The translations under genes were made by a program, and so were the position numbers. From positions 4,107,199 through 4,171,198 of the forward strand of contig CP000875.1 of the NCBI GenBank assembly GCA_000018565.1: DNA of 64,000 nucleotides, read 5' to 3'. The stretch's first letter is position 1. Each line of letters starts with the position of its first letter. The notes below the pieces were generated by a model that had not been told where the DNA came from, did no database searches, and worked only from the letters and a program-made list of their open reading frames with translations. Origin of the DNA: Herpetosiphon aurantiacus DSM 785. Lineage in GTDB: Bacteria; Chloroflexota; Chloroflexia; Chloroflexales; Herpetosiphonaceae. This document shows, piece after piece, positions 16,357-25,121 of this stretch.

Positions 16357-17109
16357 TTAGGCTTGATTTGCTAGATCGAGTTGTTGGCAAACCCAACTCA
16401 GACTAGCCGCTAAATTTTCATCACAATAACGCCACGTATGGCCGCCTGGACGTTCGCGATAGATATGCGGAATATGCTGTTGGCGCAGCGCATGATGAAA
16501 CAAGCGATTCTCCTCAACCAAAAAATCGTCAATTCCACAATCAAAATGCATCGCCGGAATCGGCACGACCAATTGTTCAAGCATCCGAAAGAGGCTATAT
16601 TCTTGGCGAATGGGGCTATCGACTGGTCCGAAAATCACCATATTCGAGGGATCGTCGATCCAGCGCGGGGCATCAACTGCCCCACTATGGCTAAAAACGG
16701 CGCTCCAATGCTGCGGATAGCGCAATCCCAAGCGCAGCGCTCCATAGCCACCCATTGAAACGCCGCCAATTGCACGGCCCTCACGTTGCCTGATTGTCGT
16801 ATACTGAGCATCAATCAATTGAGGCAACTCAGCGGCGAGAAACTCCTCAATCTGCTGGCCACCAAGGCCGTTGGCATAAAATGAGCGCCCACAATGCGGC
16901 ATTACCACAATTAAGCGCGTCGCAGCAATATATTGCCGAATATTTGTATAATCCAACCAGCACATATAACTATCTGACAACCCGTGGAGCAAGGTTACGA
17001 CCGGACAGGCAGGCCCGTCGGCTGAATGGTCGGGCGGTACAAGCACTGCGATCGGCACAACCATATCGAGCATCGTACTGCTGCAAGAAACGACCTCTAA
17101 CTGATGCAT
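16357..17109 (-). CDS. alpha/beta-hydrolase esterase (esterase D/S-formylglutathione hydrolase-like)
   Basis: A 250-residue cytoplasmic esterase. It shows the oxyanion-hole LLHGLSDSYMCW, the nucleophile elbow GVSMGGYGALRLGLRYP (Ser in G-x-S-x-G), an acid in FDCGIDDFLVEENR and the catalytic His in RPGGHTWRYC near the C-terminus. The family hydrolyses acyl esters of small alcohols or thiols. The substrate is unknown. The first Met (MHQLEV) is used. It is divergent from the PRC-barrel gene, with about 120 bases between starts. Confidence 0.88.
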   Translation of the reverse strand: MHQLEVVSCSSTMLDMVVPIAVLVPPDHSADGPACPVVTLLHGLSDSYMCWLDYTNIRQYIAATRLIVVMPHCGRSFYANGLGGQQIEEFLAAELPQLIDAQYTTIRQREGRAIGGVSMGGYGALRLGLRYPQHWSAVFSHSGAVDAPRWIDDPSNMVIFGPVDSPIRQEYSLFRMLEQLVVPIPAMHFDCGIDDFLVEENRLFHHALRQQHIPHIYRERPGGHTWRYCDENLAASLSWVCQQLDLANQA

Positions 17110-17228
17110 GGTGGCTGCTCGCCTCCATCCGAGATGCTGGAACTAGACCCAAGCATACCGCAGGCTTTAGCGGCTCGTCAACTGCGCAGCGCGTCATTCC
17201 AACCAAATTTAGCTATGGAGTTATGGCA

Positions 17229-17921
17229 ATGTATAAGGCAGGAGAATTGGTCAAAAAATCGATTATTCGGGTCGATACTGGTAATATTATCGGTTCAGTC
17301 GCCGATCTTTTGGTTGATCACGATGCGGGGCGAATCGTTGGGCTATTGACTAGCACGGGCGGCCTGTTTCGCGAAGCTACAATTGTTGAATGGGCACAAG
17401 TTTTGGTCTGGGTTGGCGATGTGATTTTGGTTAAAGCTGGCTGCGAAGTGCTACGGGCCAACGCCATCCCCCATGTTCATGCCCTGCTCGAAAAGAAAAT
17501 ACACCTCACGGGCACGCCCGCGATTGGTCGATCAGGCAATAAATTGGGCACGATTGGCGAATTATTGCTCGATGAAACTGGCCTGATCGTTGGCTATGTG
17601 ATCACCCGTGGCGTGTTGAAGGGCGAACGGCAATATGTGCTCAGCGGCGGCATCGCGGGCATTGGCAGTGATGCAGTGGTGGTGTATGATGAAGCCTTGC
17701 GCGATACGCTCGAAGGGCTTGAGCCAAGCATCCCCGACCCCAAATTGACCATGGTCATGCCCTTAACTGGCACGCGTTTGAGCGTTGAAGCCCCAGCAAC
17801 ACCCGCCAATCCAGCCGAATCCAAGCCTAGTCCAACTGATGTCCAACGTTTGTCCTCGAATGAAATTGATGCTATTCTGCGCGGCGATCAACCTATACCT
17901 GGAGCAACGAGTGAACATTGA
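17229..17921 (+). CDS. PRC-barrel domain protein
   Basis: A 230-residue protein with two PRC-barrel-like domains (about 1-75 and 82-155). Their hallmarks are [26 protein letters not shown] and [24 protein letters not shown] Pro-rich tail follows, ending in a helix ([13 protein letters not shown]). PRC barrels serve as adaptors in RNA processing, photosynthetic reaction centres and other complexes. The ATG at 17229 has GGAG eight bases upstream; a longer in-frame extension to 16794 overlaps the divergent esterase gene and is rejected. It overlaps cobT by 11 bases, so the two are likely translationally coupled. Confidence 0.82.
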
Positions 17922-18963
17922 CGATCTATCAGCCACGATTGCCGAGCTTGATTCCGCTGCAATTCAGCAAGCGCAACAACGCCAAGATCAACTGACCAAG
18001 CCGCAGGGAGCGCTGGGCCTGCTCGAAACCTTGTCAATTCAATTAGCAGGTATCACTCAGCAATGCCCGCCAAGCGTGCAAAAACCGATCATTGTCGTTG
18101 CGGCAGCCGATCATGGGGTGGCTGAATATGGAGTGAGCGCCTATCCCTCAAGCGTCACGGCCCAAATGGTGGCGAATTTTTTGGCGGGCGGCGCGGCGGT
18201 GAGCGTTTTGGCCCGCCATGTTGGAGCTGAACTCTTAATCATTGATGCGGGGGTACAAACCGCAATTGTTAGCGAGGCCGCTAATTTTCGCAGCGAATGG
18301 CTGGGGGCTGGCACGCACAACTTGGCAATTGAACCAGCAATGAGCCAAGCCCAAGCTCAATCAGCATTTGAACGCGGCATACGCATCGCTCATGAATTGG
18401 CTGATGCAGGCCACGATTTGATTGCGCTTGGCGAGATGGGGATTGGCAATACGACCGCTGCCGCCTGTTTAACCGCGATCTATTGCCAGCAACCTGCGGC
18501 TGCCGTTACTGGCCATGGCACGGGCGTACAAGCCGAGCACTATCAACGCAAAATCGAGGTTGTGGCTCAAGCAGTGGCACGGGTTGGCAGTAATGTGGAT
18601 GGACTTCAGCCATTAATCGAGGTTGGCGGCTTTGAAATTGGTATTTTGGCGGGCATTATTGTGGGTGCTGCTCAGCGGCGTGTGCCAATTTTAGTTGATG
18701 GTTTTATCACCACAGCGGCGGCTTTGGTAGCCCAAGCGCTTGCGCCAAAGGCGATTGATTATTGTATTGCAGCGCATTGTGGAGCTGAGCCAGGCCATCG
18801 GATTGCTTTGCAACAATTGGGTTTGCGGCCATTGCTTGAGCTTGATTTACGGCTTGGCGAAGGCAGCGGCGCGGCTTTGGCGATTCCGTTGGTGCAAGCG
18901 GCCTGTCGCATTTTAAGCGAAATGGCCACTTTTGCTAGCGCCCACGTTGATACGGCGCTCTAA
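17911..18963 (+). CDS. cobT: nicotinate-nucleotide--dimethylbenzimidazole phosphoribosyltransferase
   Basis: CobT activates the lower ligand of cobalamin by moving ribose phosphate from nicotinate mononucleotide to dimethylbenzimidazole. The 350 residues match the family length. Motifs include [65 protein letters not shown] and the [12 protein letters not shown] near the end, which contains the catalytic Glu. The start is the GTG at 17911 with GGAG ten bases upstream. No cobalamin riboswitch was recognised upstream of this operon. Confidence 0.95.
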
Positions 18964-18971
18964 AAAACGAA

Positions 18972-18998
18972 TGGCCAGCAGGTATCGCCTGCTGGCCA
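18972..18998. terminator. bidirectional terminator
   Basis: An 11-bp perfect stem (TGGCCAGCAGG, 18972-18982, with 18988-18998) and a 5-base loop. On the minus strand it is followed by TTCGTTTTTT. It separates cobT from the convergent membrane protein gene. Confidence 0.88.
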
Positions 18999-19016
18999 GC
19001 GAGTAGCTCGACAAGA

Positions 19017-19316
19017 CTACCACGAAACCCCATCTTTTTTAGCATCGAAGGTTTCCAAATCAAGCTCCATTGGTGGACGCACCGCAAAATCGGTATATTC
19101 TTGTTGCTTGAGTGGAGCCAAAACCGAAGCAATAATGGTGACCACTAAGCCCAGCATAATTGCCAAGAAGGCCAAAGCCCCAGCTGGCGAATCATCGGCA
19201 AACAACATCATTGGCACAACAATAAACGAAAGCACCGCTAAAAAAAGTACAAACAGCGTGCCAATAATCGAATAGCTACGCTTGTTGGTCAAAGGTTTGT
19301 TTGACTCACTGGCCAT
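19017..19316 (-). CDS. small two-TM membrane protein
   Basis: A 99-residue protein with a basic N-terminus, two transmembrane helices (about 18-38 and 46-66) and an acidic cytoplasmic tail (VRPPMELDLETFDAKKDG). GGAG precedes the ATG. It stands alone with its own terminator. Function unknown. Confidence 0.78.
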   Translation of the reverse strand: MASESNKPLTNKRSYSIIGTLFVLFLAVLSFIVVPMMLFADDSPAGALAFLAIMLGLVVTIIASVLAPLKQQEYTDFAVRPPMELDLETFDAKKDGVSW

Positions 19317-19391
19317 TGATCGCTCACTCCTTAAACATGGTTGGTGGTTGCTAGCTCTATTTTAGCGTAACGCAAGGCGCTTGTAAAACGC

Positions 19392-19423
19392 CACACCCGC
19401 CAACATTGCTGTTGACGGGTGTG
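19392..19423 (-). terminator. terminator of the subtilase gene
   Basis: A 14-position stem with one mismatch (CACACCCGCCAACA, 19392-19405, with 19410-19423) and a 4-base loop, followed on the minus strand by a T-rich tail. Confidence 0.85.
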
Positions 19424-19464
19424 ACTGACGTTGTTCGATTGCAAACTAAGGAAGAACGAGCAGC

Positions 19465-21216
19465 TTATTGAAGGCTTACATCGTCAACAAAGAACGATGT
19501 GATCAATGAGCTATCTGTTGTGGTTTCAAAGCGGATACGAACCGTTTGACCAGCATAGGCTGCCAAGCTCAAGCTTTCAGCCACCCAAGCGTTCTTGGTG
19601 TTGACATTCGAGCGAGTAGCCAAGGTTCCCAATAAGGTTCCGCTGGTGTTGTAGACCCGAACGCGCAGGTAGTCGTAAGCTGTCGTGCTGCCTTCGGCAG
19701 TGGTTTGATACCAGTAGAAGCTCAATGACTTGCCTGCTGGCACGGTCAACGTTTGGTAGATCCCTTCGCTGGCATTGTTGTAGCCACCCATGTAAACGCT
19801 GTAGCTACCAGTGCGTGGGCGAGTGGTATCAATTACGTTATAACCACCGCTTGAGGCTTGGGTCCAGCCAGTTGTGCCACTTTCGAAGCCACCATTGACA
19901 ATGCTACCGCCGCCTGGAGGTGGGGTTGCGGTTGGTGGAACCACGGTTGGGGTGGTTGGATTTGGCGTGCTGGTTGGAGGCGTTGGGGTTGGGGTTGAGC
20001 CACCGTTGTTGACAGCATTGTAGACGTTGATCCGACCACAAGTCCAAGTGCTGCCTGTGCCCGTGATGCGATCTGAGGTCGAGCAGATGCGGTCGCGAAT
20101 TTGGCTATTGGTCAAGCCTTGTGAGGCCAACAAGCCAGCCAAACCAGCAACGTGTGGGGTAGCCATTGAAGTACCATTGATCGTGTTGTAGCCACTGTTG
20201 ATCCAAGTTGAGTAGATGCTCGAACCTGGGGCAGCCACTTCAACCCACGAACCGTAGTTCGAGAACGATGAACGAGCATCGCTTGAGGTGGTTGAGGCGA
20301 TCGCAAAACAGTTGGTGTAAGCAGCTGGATACGAGCTGGTGGTGCTTGAGGTGTTGCTATTACCAGCAGCACAAGCCAAGAACACCCCACGGCCCCAAGC
20401 GTAGTCAACAGCATTTTGCAATGCGGTCGAACCACCACCACCAAGGCTCAAATTGATGACTTTTGCGCCATTGTCGGCAGCGTAGGTGATCCCATTGGCC
20501 ACACCAGCCAACGTCCCACTACCATCGTTGCCCAATACCCGCACTGGCATCACCTTACAATTTGGACATGTGCCAGCACCACCAGTGCTGTTATTCGTTT
20601 CAGCGGCGCTTGTACCTGCAACGTGGGTACCGTGGCCATTGCCGTCGGTTGGCGTTGAGTCGTTGTCGATATAGTCGTAGCCAGCCACCATCTTGGCATC
20701 AAGATCAGGGTGGGTGCCTTGAACCCCTGTATCAACAACTGCAATCACCACGCTGCTGCTGCCTTGGGTTATATCCCAACCGGTATATGCACGGATGACA
20801 CCCCATGCCCATTGTGAGCTTTGGCTTGGGTCATTGGGCGTAAAATTCACATTATAAATAAAGTTGGGTTCGGCATATTCGACATTGGGATTTTGCTTCA
20901 AGCCAGCCAAGACAGCTTCGCGACCTGCGAGGGTATCGTTGCTCTTGAGGCTCGCAACTTCGATCACTTCTGCATCAAGCGCTGCAATGCGATCGATTTG
21001 TACCGCGCCGAGGGCTTTGAGGGCCGAGCTGCGGTTGGCTTTGCTGGTTGTGGCTTTGAATTTGACCACAAATTGGCCCGCTACTGCTGGAGCAGCAAAA
21101 TCAACGCGATCAACTGGTTTCGCAGGAGTTCGGCTTTGACCAAATGATGGGTTGGGAGCACTGAAGATAATGACAAGACTGCAGATCAAGACGAATGAAA
21201 CAAACAGACGCTTCAA
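19465..21216 (-). CDS. secreted subtilisin-like serine protease (S8, thermitase type)
   Basis: The 583-residue exported protease has several parts. There is a signal peptide (1-26) and an I9-type propeptide (about 45-120) ending in YAEPNFIY. The peptidase domain holds Asp162 (AVVDTGVQGTHPDL), His195 (GNGHGTHVAGT) and Ser350 (NGTSMATPHVAGLAG). A Thr/Pro linker (about 405-435) follows, and then a C-terminal beta-sandwich (GGFESGTTGWTQ onwards). The last domain resembles carbohydrate- or protein-binding modules of secreted hydrolases. It is likely a scavenging or predatory exoenzyme. Upstream sit a consensus promoter and a leader of about 200 bases. Confidence 0.93.
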   Translation of the reverse strand: MKRLFVSFVLICSLVIIFSAPNPSFGQSRTPAKPVDRVDFAAPAVAGQFVVKFKATTSKANRSSALKALGAVQIDRIAALDAEVIEVASLKSNDTLAGREAVLAGLKQNPNVEYAEPNFIYNVNFTPNDPSQSSQWAWGVIRAYTGWDITQGSSSVVIAVVDTGVQGTHPDLDAKMVAGYDYIDNDSTPTDGNGHGTHVAGTSAAETNNSTGGAGTCPNCKVMPVRVLGNDGSGTLAGVANGITYAADNGAKVINLSLGGGGSTALQNAVDYAWGRGVFLACAAGNSNTSSTTSSYPAAYTNCFAIASTTSSDARSSFSNYGSWVEVAAPGSSIYSTWINSGYNTINGTSMATPHVAGLAGLLASQGLTNSQIRDRICSTSDRITGTGSTWTCGRINVYNAVNNGGSTPTPTPPTSTPNPTTPTVVPPTATPPPGGGSIVNGGFESGTTGWTQASSGGYNVIDTTRPRTGSYSVYMGGYNNASEGIYQTLTVPAGKSLSFYWYQTTAEGSTTAYDYLRVRVYNTSGTLLGTLATRSNVNTKNAWVAESLSLAAYAGQTVRIRFETTTDSSLITSFFVDDVSLQ

Positions 21217-21451
21217 GGGTGCCTCCTCAATATGTGGATTGCAAATTTACCATGGGCAATCCCAAAACCGACAGTGGTTGGATTACCGCACGTACACATC
21301 ATTGTTTCGAAGGAATCGGTGAGGCCGTTGGGTTCTTCCGAAGTCGCATGCCCCTTTCTGTGGATTAAGTAAGTGGCCAGTCGAACAACATCGGGATACT
21401 CAAGTGGTCGAGTACATGACATATATTAAATCATTTTAACGAATTTGTCAA
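21217..21451 (-). promoter_or_regulatory. subtilase promoter and long leader
   Basis: On the minus strand, TTGACA (21446-21451), a 17-bp spacer and TAATAT (21423-21428), a near-perfect sigma-70-type promoter. The predicted leader is about 200 bases long and can form several short hairpins. A 69-codon frame in it overlaps the subtilase start and has no codon-use or motif support. Confidence 0.75.
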
Positions 21452-21487
21452 AATTATTAATATTTATTTGTCATAGGCTAAAAACAC

Positions 21488-21520
21488 AACCATCACGAAA
21501 TCGCTGATCTCGTGATGGTT
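21488..21520 (-). terminator. terminator ending the micro-ORF transcription unit
   Basis: An 11-bp perfect stem (AACCATCACGA, 21488-21498, with 21510-21520) and a T-rich tail on the minus strand. No long gene ends here on either strand. Confidence 0.8.
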
Positions 21521-21544
21521 GCTAGAGTTTATTGAACGGTCAGT

Positions 21545-21562
21545 TTAGAAAATGATAATCAT
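21545..21562 (-). other. five-codon micro-ORF MIIIF, copy 1
   Basis: ATG-ATT-ATC-ATT-TTC-TAA follows GGGGAGGATTTC, a strong ribosome site at good spacing. The stretch 21544-21563 is identical to 21790-21809. An in-frame ATG eight codons upstream would make a 13-residue peptide. It could instead be a Fur-box-like operator (core ATGATAATCAT). Confidence 0.4.
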
Positions 21563-21790
21563 GAAATCCTCCCCAAGATAGTGCATATGGCCTCAACACA
21601 ACCAAAATATAGCTGTGAATTCACAAAGCCTCGTTGATCCTGGCGACGAGCATTGCTCATCGGTCGTGTTCCACCCTGCATTGGGAAGATCAGCGCTTAG
21701 TATCCGAGGCTTGCACACCCTCAATCTTAGAAGATTATTACCATAAACAGACCCCCAAACGTTATGTCAGTTCGATTATGCTGAATTCAT

Positions 21791-21808
21791 TTAGAAAATG
21801 ATAATCAT
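21791..21808 (-). other. five-codon micro-ORF MIIIF, copy 2
   Basis: The same five codons and stop as at 21545-21562, preceded by GGGAGGCTACC. An in-frame stop lies eight codons upstream of the start codon, so this copy cannot be extended. It sits in the middle of a stretch framed by a promoter near 22081 and a terminator near 21500. Confidence 0.4.
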
Positions 21809-22057
21809 GGTAGCCTCCCTCGCTATTTACACGGGGATGTTCCGGTAAACCGAGCAAGATCCGGTGGAGTTTATTGGTGTTGGGCGATGATACGTTAGCT
21901 GTAGGGATGTTGGATGTGTGGTGAGATTCCTCCTTAACGCCAGAGACCTCTCACGTTGAAACCATTGGTGGCTGATCAGGCTGATTCCTAGGCCGAATAG
22001 CCGTGATTCACTACAAAAATGGCTTCTACAGGCTATCGTAGGTAGGTTGTTAGGCCT

Positions 22058-22086
22058 ATTGTACCTGTACAGCGTTTTTTTGTCAA
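22058..22086 (-). promoter_or_regulatory. promoter of the micro-ORF transcription unit
   Basis: On the minus strand, TTGACA (22081-22086), a 17-bp spacer and TACAAT (22058-22063). It points towards the two micro-ORFs and the terminator at 21488-21520. The transcript would be about 560 bases with no normal gene in it. Confidence 0.6.
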
Positions 22087-22359
22087 AATTATTAATGGTT
22101 CTTTGGTCCTAAAGGGGGGATAGCTATCCCCCCTGAAGTCGCTAAAAGGTTTAACCCCGGCCTGAAAAGCATGACCTTAGTCCTATAATGCTTCGTAGTA
22201 CAGTGGTTACTCTAGCGCTAGATTATAAAAAAATACCCCCCAAGGGGGATATTGAATCTATACCATTAATTTTTAGCGTCACTGCTGAGTAAAATGATTA
22301 ATTATGTTCAAAATGGCTTCAAATTGGGCTGGTTGCTGCAAAAATGTGTCAATAAGCGC
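22087..22359. other. intergenic region with G/C-run hairpins
   Basis: No gene is seen. A 22-bp perfect palindrome (22113-22134, core GGGGGGATAGCTATCCCCCC) and a second hairpin of C and G runs (about 22235-22251) lie here. They may end transcription of the permease gene, whose stop is at 22360. Confidence 0.6.
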
Positions 22360-23205
22360 TTAGCCGTTGCGTTTTAGGCGGCCTGTGCGTTTGGCATATT
22401 CCTCGCCCCGCAAGAAAATCCACAAGCCAAAGGGAACAAGTAGCAAACCACTGCCCAACAATGGCAACAGGTAGCTGGCCCAGAGGTCGAGCGGCCCAGC
22501 ATTATTTTGCAAAGCCCGCCGCATGCCTTCCAACACATAGGTCGCTGGCGAGACCGAGGCCAGTGGTTGCATCCAGGTTGGCAATACGCTAATTGGGTAG
22601 TACACACCTGAAACCAACAAAATTGTGGCTTTGACGATGTTCGTCATCTGCGCTCCACGTTCGGGAAAGAGTAATGGCAAAACCGCTGCCACAATCCCTA
22701 AGCCTATAAAGCTGATACTGCCCGTCAGCAAGATGACGGTTGCACCCAAGAAGTTGGCATTCTCAAGGCTAATTTGAAAAAACACCGCCACAAAGGCCAA
22801 AATAATCCCTGTATGAAACAAGCCCCAGAAGATTGCAAAAATTGTTGTGCCCAGCATGTGGGTCAGGCGCGAAATCGGAGCCATAAAGGTATATTCAATT
22901 GTGCCTTCCCAACGCTCCCACTGCACCGATTCAGCAATACAATCAAAGACCACCGCCAAATAGTGCCAAACCAATGTCCCGACAATCAGATATAAAATTG
23001 TGGCATTGATTGTTGCTTGGTCGAATTCTTGGCCGGTAATCGCCCCAACCGCCTTACCAATAAAGGTAATCGATAAGGCATTGACAATCGAATAGATTAA
23101 CCAAACAACTTCCCAACCCCAATAGCGTTTGATTAAGTTGATATTGCGCTCAACAAATGCATACGATGCGCGAGTTTCGCGCCAAAACGAACGCCCAAAT
23201 GCCAT
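22360..23205 (-). CDS. ABC-2 type transporter permease
   Basis: A 281-residue integral membrane protein with about six transmembrane segments. It has the family features: a cytoplasmic N-terminus, a central conserved VEGTIEYTFMAPISR-like segment (here EGTIEYTFMAPISRLTHML) and the GVYYPISVLPTWMQPLASVSPATYVLEGMR motif before the last helix. Such permeases pair with an ATPase to export lipids, polysaccharides or drugs. No ATPase gene lies next to it, so the partner must be elsewhere. AAGGAG precedes the ATG. Confidence 0.9.
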   Translation of the reverse strand: MAFGRSFWRETRASYAFVERNINLIKRYWGWEVVWLIYSIVNALSITFIGKAVGAITGQEFDQATINATILYLIVGTLVWHYLAVVFDCIAESVQWERWEGTIEYTFMAPISRLTHMLGTTIFAIFWGLFHTGIILAFVAVFFQISLENANFLGATVILLTGSISFIGLGIVAAVLPLLFPERGAQMTNIVKATILLVSGVYYPISVLPTWMQPLASVSPATYVLEGMRRALQNNAGPLDLWASYLLPLLGSGLLLVPFGLWIFLRGEEYAKRTGRLKRNG

Positions 23206-23634
23206 AGCTCGCTCCTTATTTTACGATGATGGGTAGTTGCTCTATGCATTGTACTGCGTTCTGAAGCTTGCCAAATCCGCCAAAAGGCAGAGCGAAGGAT
23301 GAAGGATGAATTATGAGGGATGAAATTAAGAACATAGAGCAAAGAACATAGAACATAGGGTTAAGTCAGAAGTCAAAAATCAAAAGGCAAAATTGGGCTT
23401 GAAATTTAACGCAGCGACGCAGAGTTTCAAAGGATGAAGGATGAAATTAAGCGCAGAGAAGTATGGCTATTGGCTTTGAGCTAACAGAACAATTAATCTA
23501 CATCATCTGGGTCAATCTGTGGCTAAAAACAAGCCTTCGCGTCCTTCGTGCTCTTCGTGGTTTCGTTCTTCGTGCTCTTCGTGGATTCAACTTAACTGAC
23601 CCCTGATCCCCAGCCCCTGACCCCTAAAAGACAA
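23206..23634. repeat. mosaic of short intergenic repeat words
   Basis: The gap contains AGGATGAAGGATGAA words (23295-23325), ACATAGAGCAAAGAACATAG words (23331-23357), AGTCAAAAATCAAAAGG (23369-23385), TTAACGCAGCGACGCAGAG (23407-23425), an array of CTTCGTGCTCTTCGTGG (23540-23585) and CCTGATCCCCAGCCCCTGA (23602-23630). No gene is seen. The word set matches the gaps at 1.1, 50.3, 59.0 and 63.7 kb. Confidence 0.75.
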
Positions 23635-23672
23635 ACCCACACCTGATATTACTCAGCTGTGGGCTTTGTTTT
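23634..23672 (-). terminator. probable terminator of the ferredoxin reductase gene
   Basis: On the minus strand, AGCCCACAGCTGA pairs imperfectly with TCAGGTGTGGGTT, then T-rich sequence follows. It lies 16 bases past the stop codon. Confidence 0.65.
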
Positions 23673-23687
23673 TAAAGTTGCGTAATT

Positions 23688-25100
23688 TTAGGCAGTTACA
23701 TTTTTGCCAAGTGCAGCCAACATATCTTCGATGCGGGTGAATTTGACCCGTGGCCGACCTGTAGCCGCGCCATTGGCAACCTCAATCTCGTCGAGGTGTT
23801 GCCAATCGGCAAAGGTTACATAGTTGGGTTGGCGTTCTTGCACCAATTTTTCAATGCTTTCGCGCTCGGCATGGCTAGGATTGAGCACTTGCCCTGTCGC
23901 CAAATCTTCCAACATACATTGGACAGTTTCAACTGCATCGGGCTTGTTGGTGCCAATCACGCCACTCGGGCCGCGCTTGATCCAGCCAGCAGTATATTCG
24001 CCAATTTTGGGCTGTTGGCTGGTTGGGTCGATAATGCGGCCTTTTTGGTTGAGGAAGGTTCCCCAGCGTTCATTGAATGGTACATCAACCAATGGTGAAC
24101 CACGATAGCCAACCGAACGGAAAACCAAGCCAACGGGCAAATCTTCGGTTTCGCCAGTTGCGCGTGAGGCGATGCTGCCCGATTCGCTGGCGTAAAGTTC
24201 GTTTTTAGCCAAACGCAAGCCTGCTACCCGCCCATCGCTATCGCCTAAAACTTCGGTTGGGCTAACCAAGAAGCGGAAAATCAAGCGGCGTTTTTTGCCT
24301 TCGGGCGCACGTTGAGCGTAGCCTTGCAGCAATTCGACCTTCTTCTGAGCAGCTTTATCGCCACCAGCCTCTAGATCGGCGCGGCTCACATCGTCGAGGG
24401 CAACTTCGCTGGGAATCGCCACCACATCGGCTTCTTCCAGCTCGCCCAATTCTTTGACTTCGGGAGTGGTGAAGGCTGCTTGAGCTGGCCCACGTCGCCC
24501 CAGCAAATACACTTCTTTAATATTGCTTTTGCTGAGTGCTTCCAAAGCATGGTCGGCGATGTCGGTACGCGCTAATTCTTCGTGCGAGAGGCACAAAATC
24601 CGTGCTACATCAATTGCCACGTTGCCAACCCCAACTACCGCCACCCGCTCTTGCGAGAGATCGAATTGCAGATGACGATAATCGGGATGGCCGTTGTACC
24701 AAGCCACAAAGGCGGTCGCCGGAAAACTATTAGTCAGATCCTCGCCAGGAATCCCCATATGGCGATCACTTTGCGCACCTGTGGCATATAAAATTTGATG
24801 GTAGTGTTCAACTAAATCGGCGTGGCTCAGATCTTTACCATATTCCACATAGCCAAAAAAGCGAAAACGAGGATTTTTGGCAACCAAATTAAAGGCCTTG
24901 GTGACGGTCTTGATCTTCTGATGATCAGGAGCGACCCCACCGCGAACCAAACCAAATGGCGTTGGCAAACGGTCGAACATATCAACTTCTACAACCAGAT
25001 CGCTTTGTTTGAGCAAGTGATCCGCCGCATAAAATGCCGATGGCCCAGAACCAATGATCGCAACCCGTAATGGCTGCGCTTCAGTTCCCACAGTTGTCAT
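23688..25100 (-). CDS. ferredoxin/adrenodoxin-type NADP+ reductase (FprA-like)
   Basis: The 470 residues form a two-dinucleotide-domain flavoprotein that moves electrons between NADPH and a ferredoxin. FAD binding is shown by RVAIIGSGPSAFYAADHLL (12-30), then FDRLPTPFGLVRGGVAPDHQKIK, a hallmark of the adrenodoxin reductase family. NADP binding is shown by VAVVGVGNVAIDVARIL, and the C-terminal TAGWIKRGPSGVIGTNKPDA is also conserved. No ferredoxin gene is adjacent. AAAGGA lies upstream of the ATG. A CBS-domain gene lies upstream on the same strand, 21 bases away. Confidence 0.93.
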   Translation of the reverse strand: MTTVGTEAQPLRVAIIGSGPSAFYAADHLLKQSDLVVEVDMFDRLPTPFGLVRGGVAPDHQKIKTVTKAFNLVAKNPRFRFFGYVEYGKDLSHADLVEHYHQILYATGAQSDRHMGIPGEDLTNSFPATAFVAWYNGHPDYRHLQFDLSQERVAVVGVGNVAIDVARILCLSHEELARTDIADHALEALSKSNIKEVYLLGRRGPAQAAFTTPEVKELGELEEADVVAIPSEVALDDVSRADLEAGGDKAAQKKVELLQGYAQRAPEGKKRRLIFRFLVSPTEVLGDSDGRVAGLRLAKNELYASESGSIASRATGETEDLPVGLVFRSVGYRGSPLVDVPFNERWGTFLNQKGRIIDPTSQQPKIGEYTAGWIKRGPSGVIGTNKPDAVETVQCMLEDLATGQVLNPSHAERESIEKLVQERQPNYVTFADWQHLDEIEVANGAATGRPRVKFTRIEDMLAALGKNVTA

Positions 25101-25121
25101 GATCGCAATCCTTTTGAGCGT

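Noticed and set aside
16794-17228. N-terminal extension of the PRC-barrel frame
   Set aside because: It overlaps the divergent esterase gene on the other strand and lacks domain similarity; the ATG at 17229 has a proper ribosome site.
17110-17228. Cobalamin riboswitch for the PRC-barrel/cobT operon
   Set aside because: Only about 120 bases are available and no B12-box-like sequence is seen.
21213-21422. 69-codon minus-strand frame before the subtilase
   Set aside because: It overlaps the subtilase start and fills its leader; no ribosome site and no family match. Kept as leader RNA.
22360-23205. Complete ABC exporter operon
   Set aside because: Only the permease is present; neither neighbour is an ATPase.
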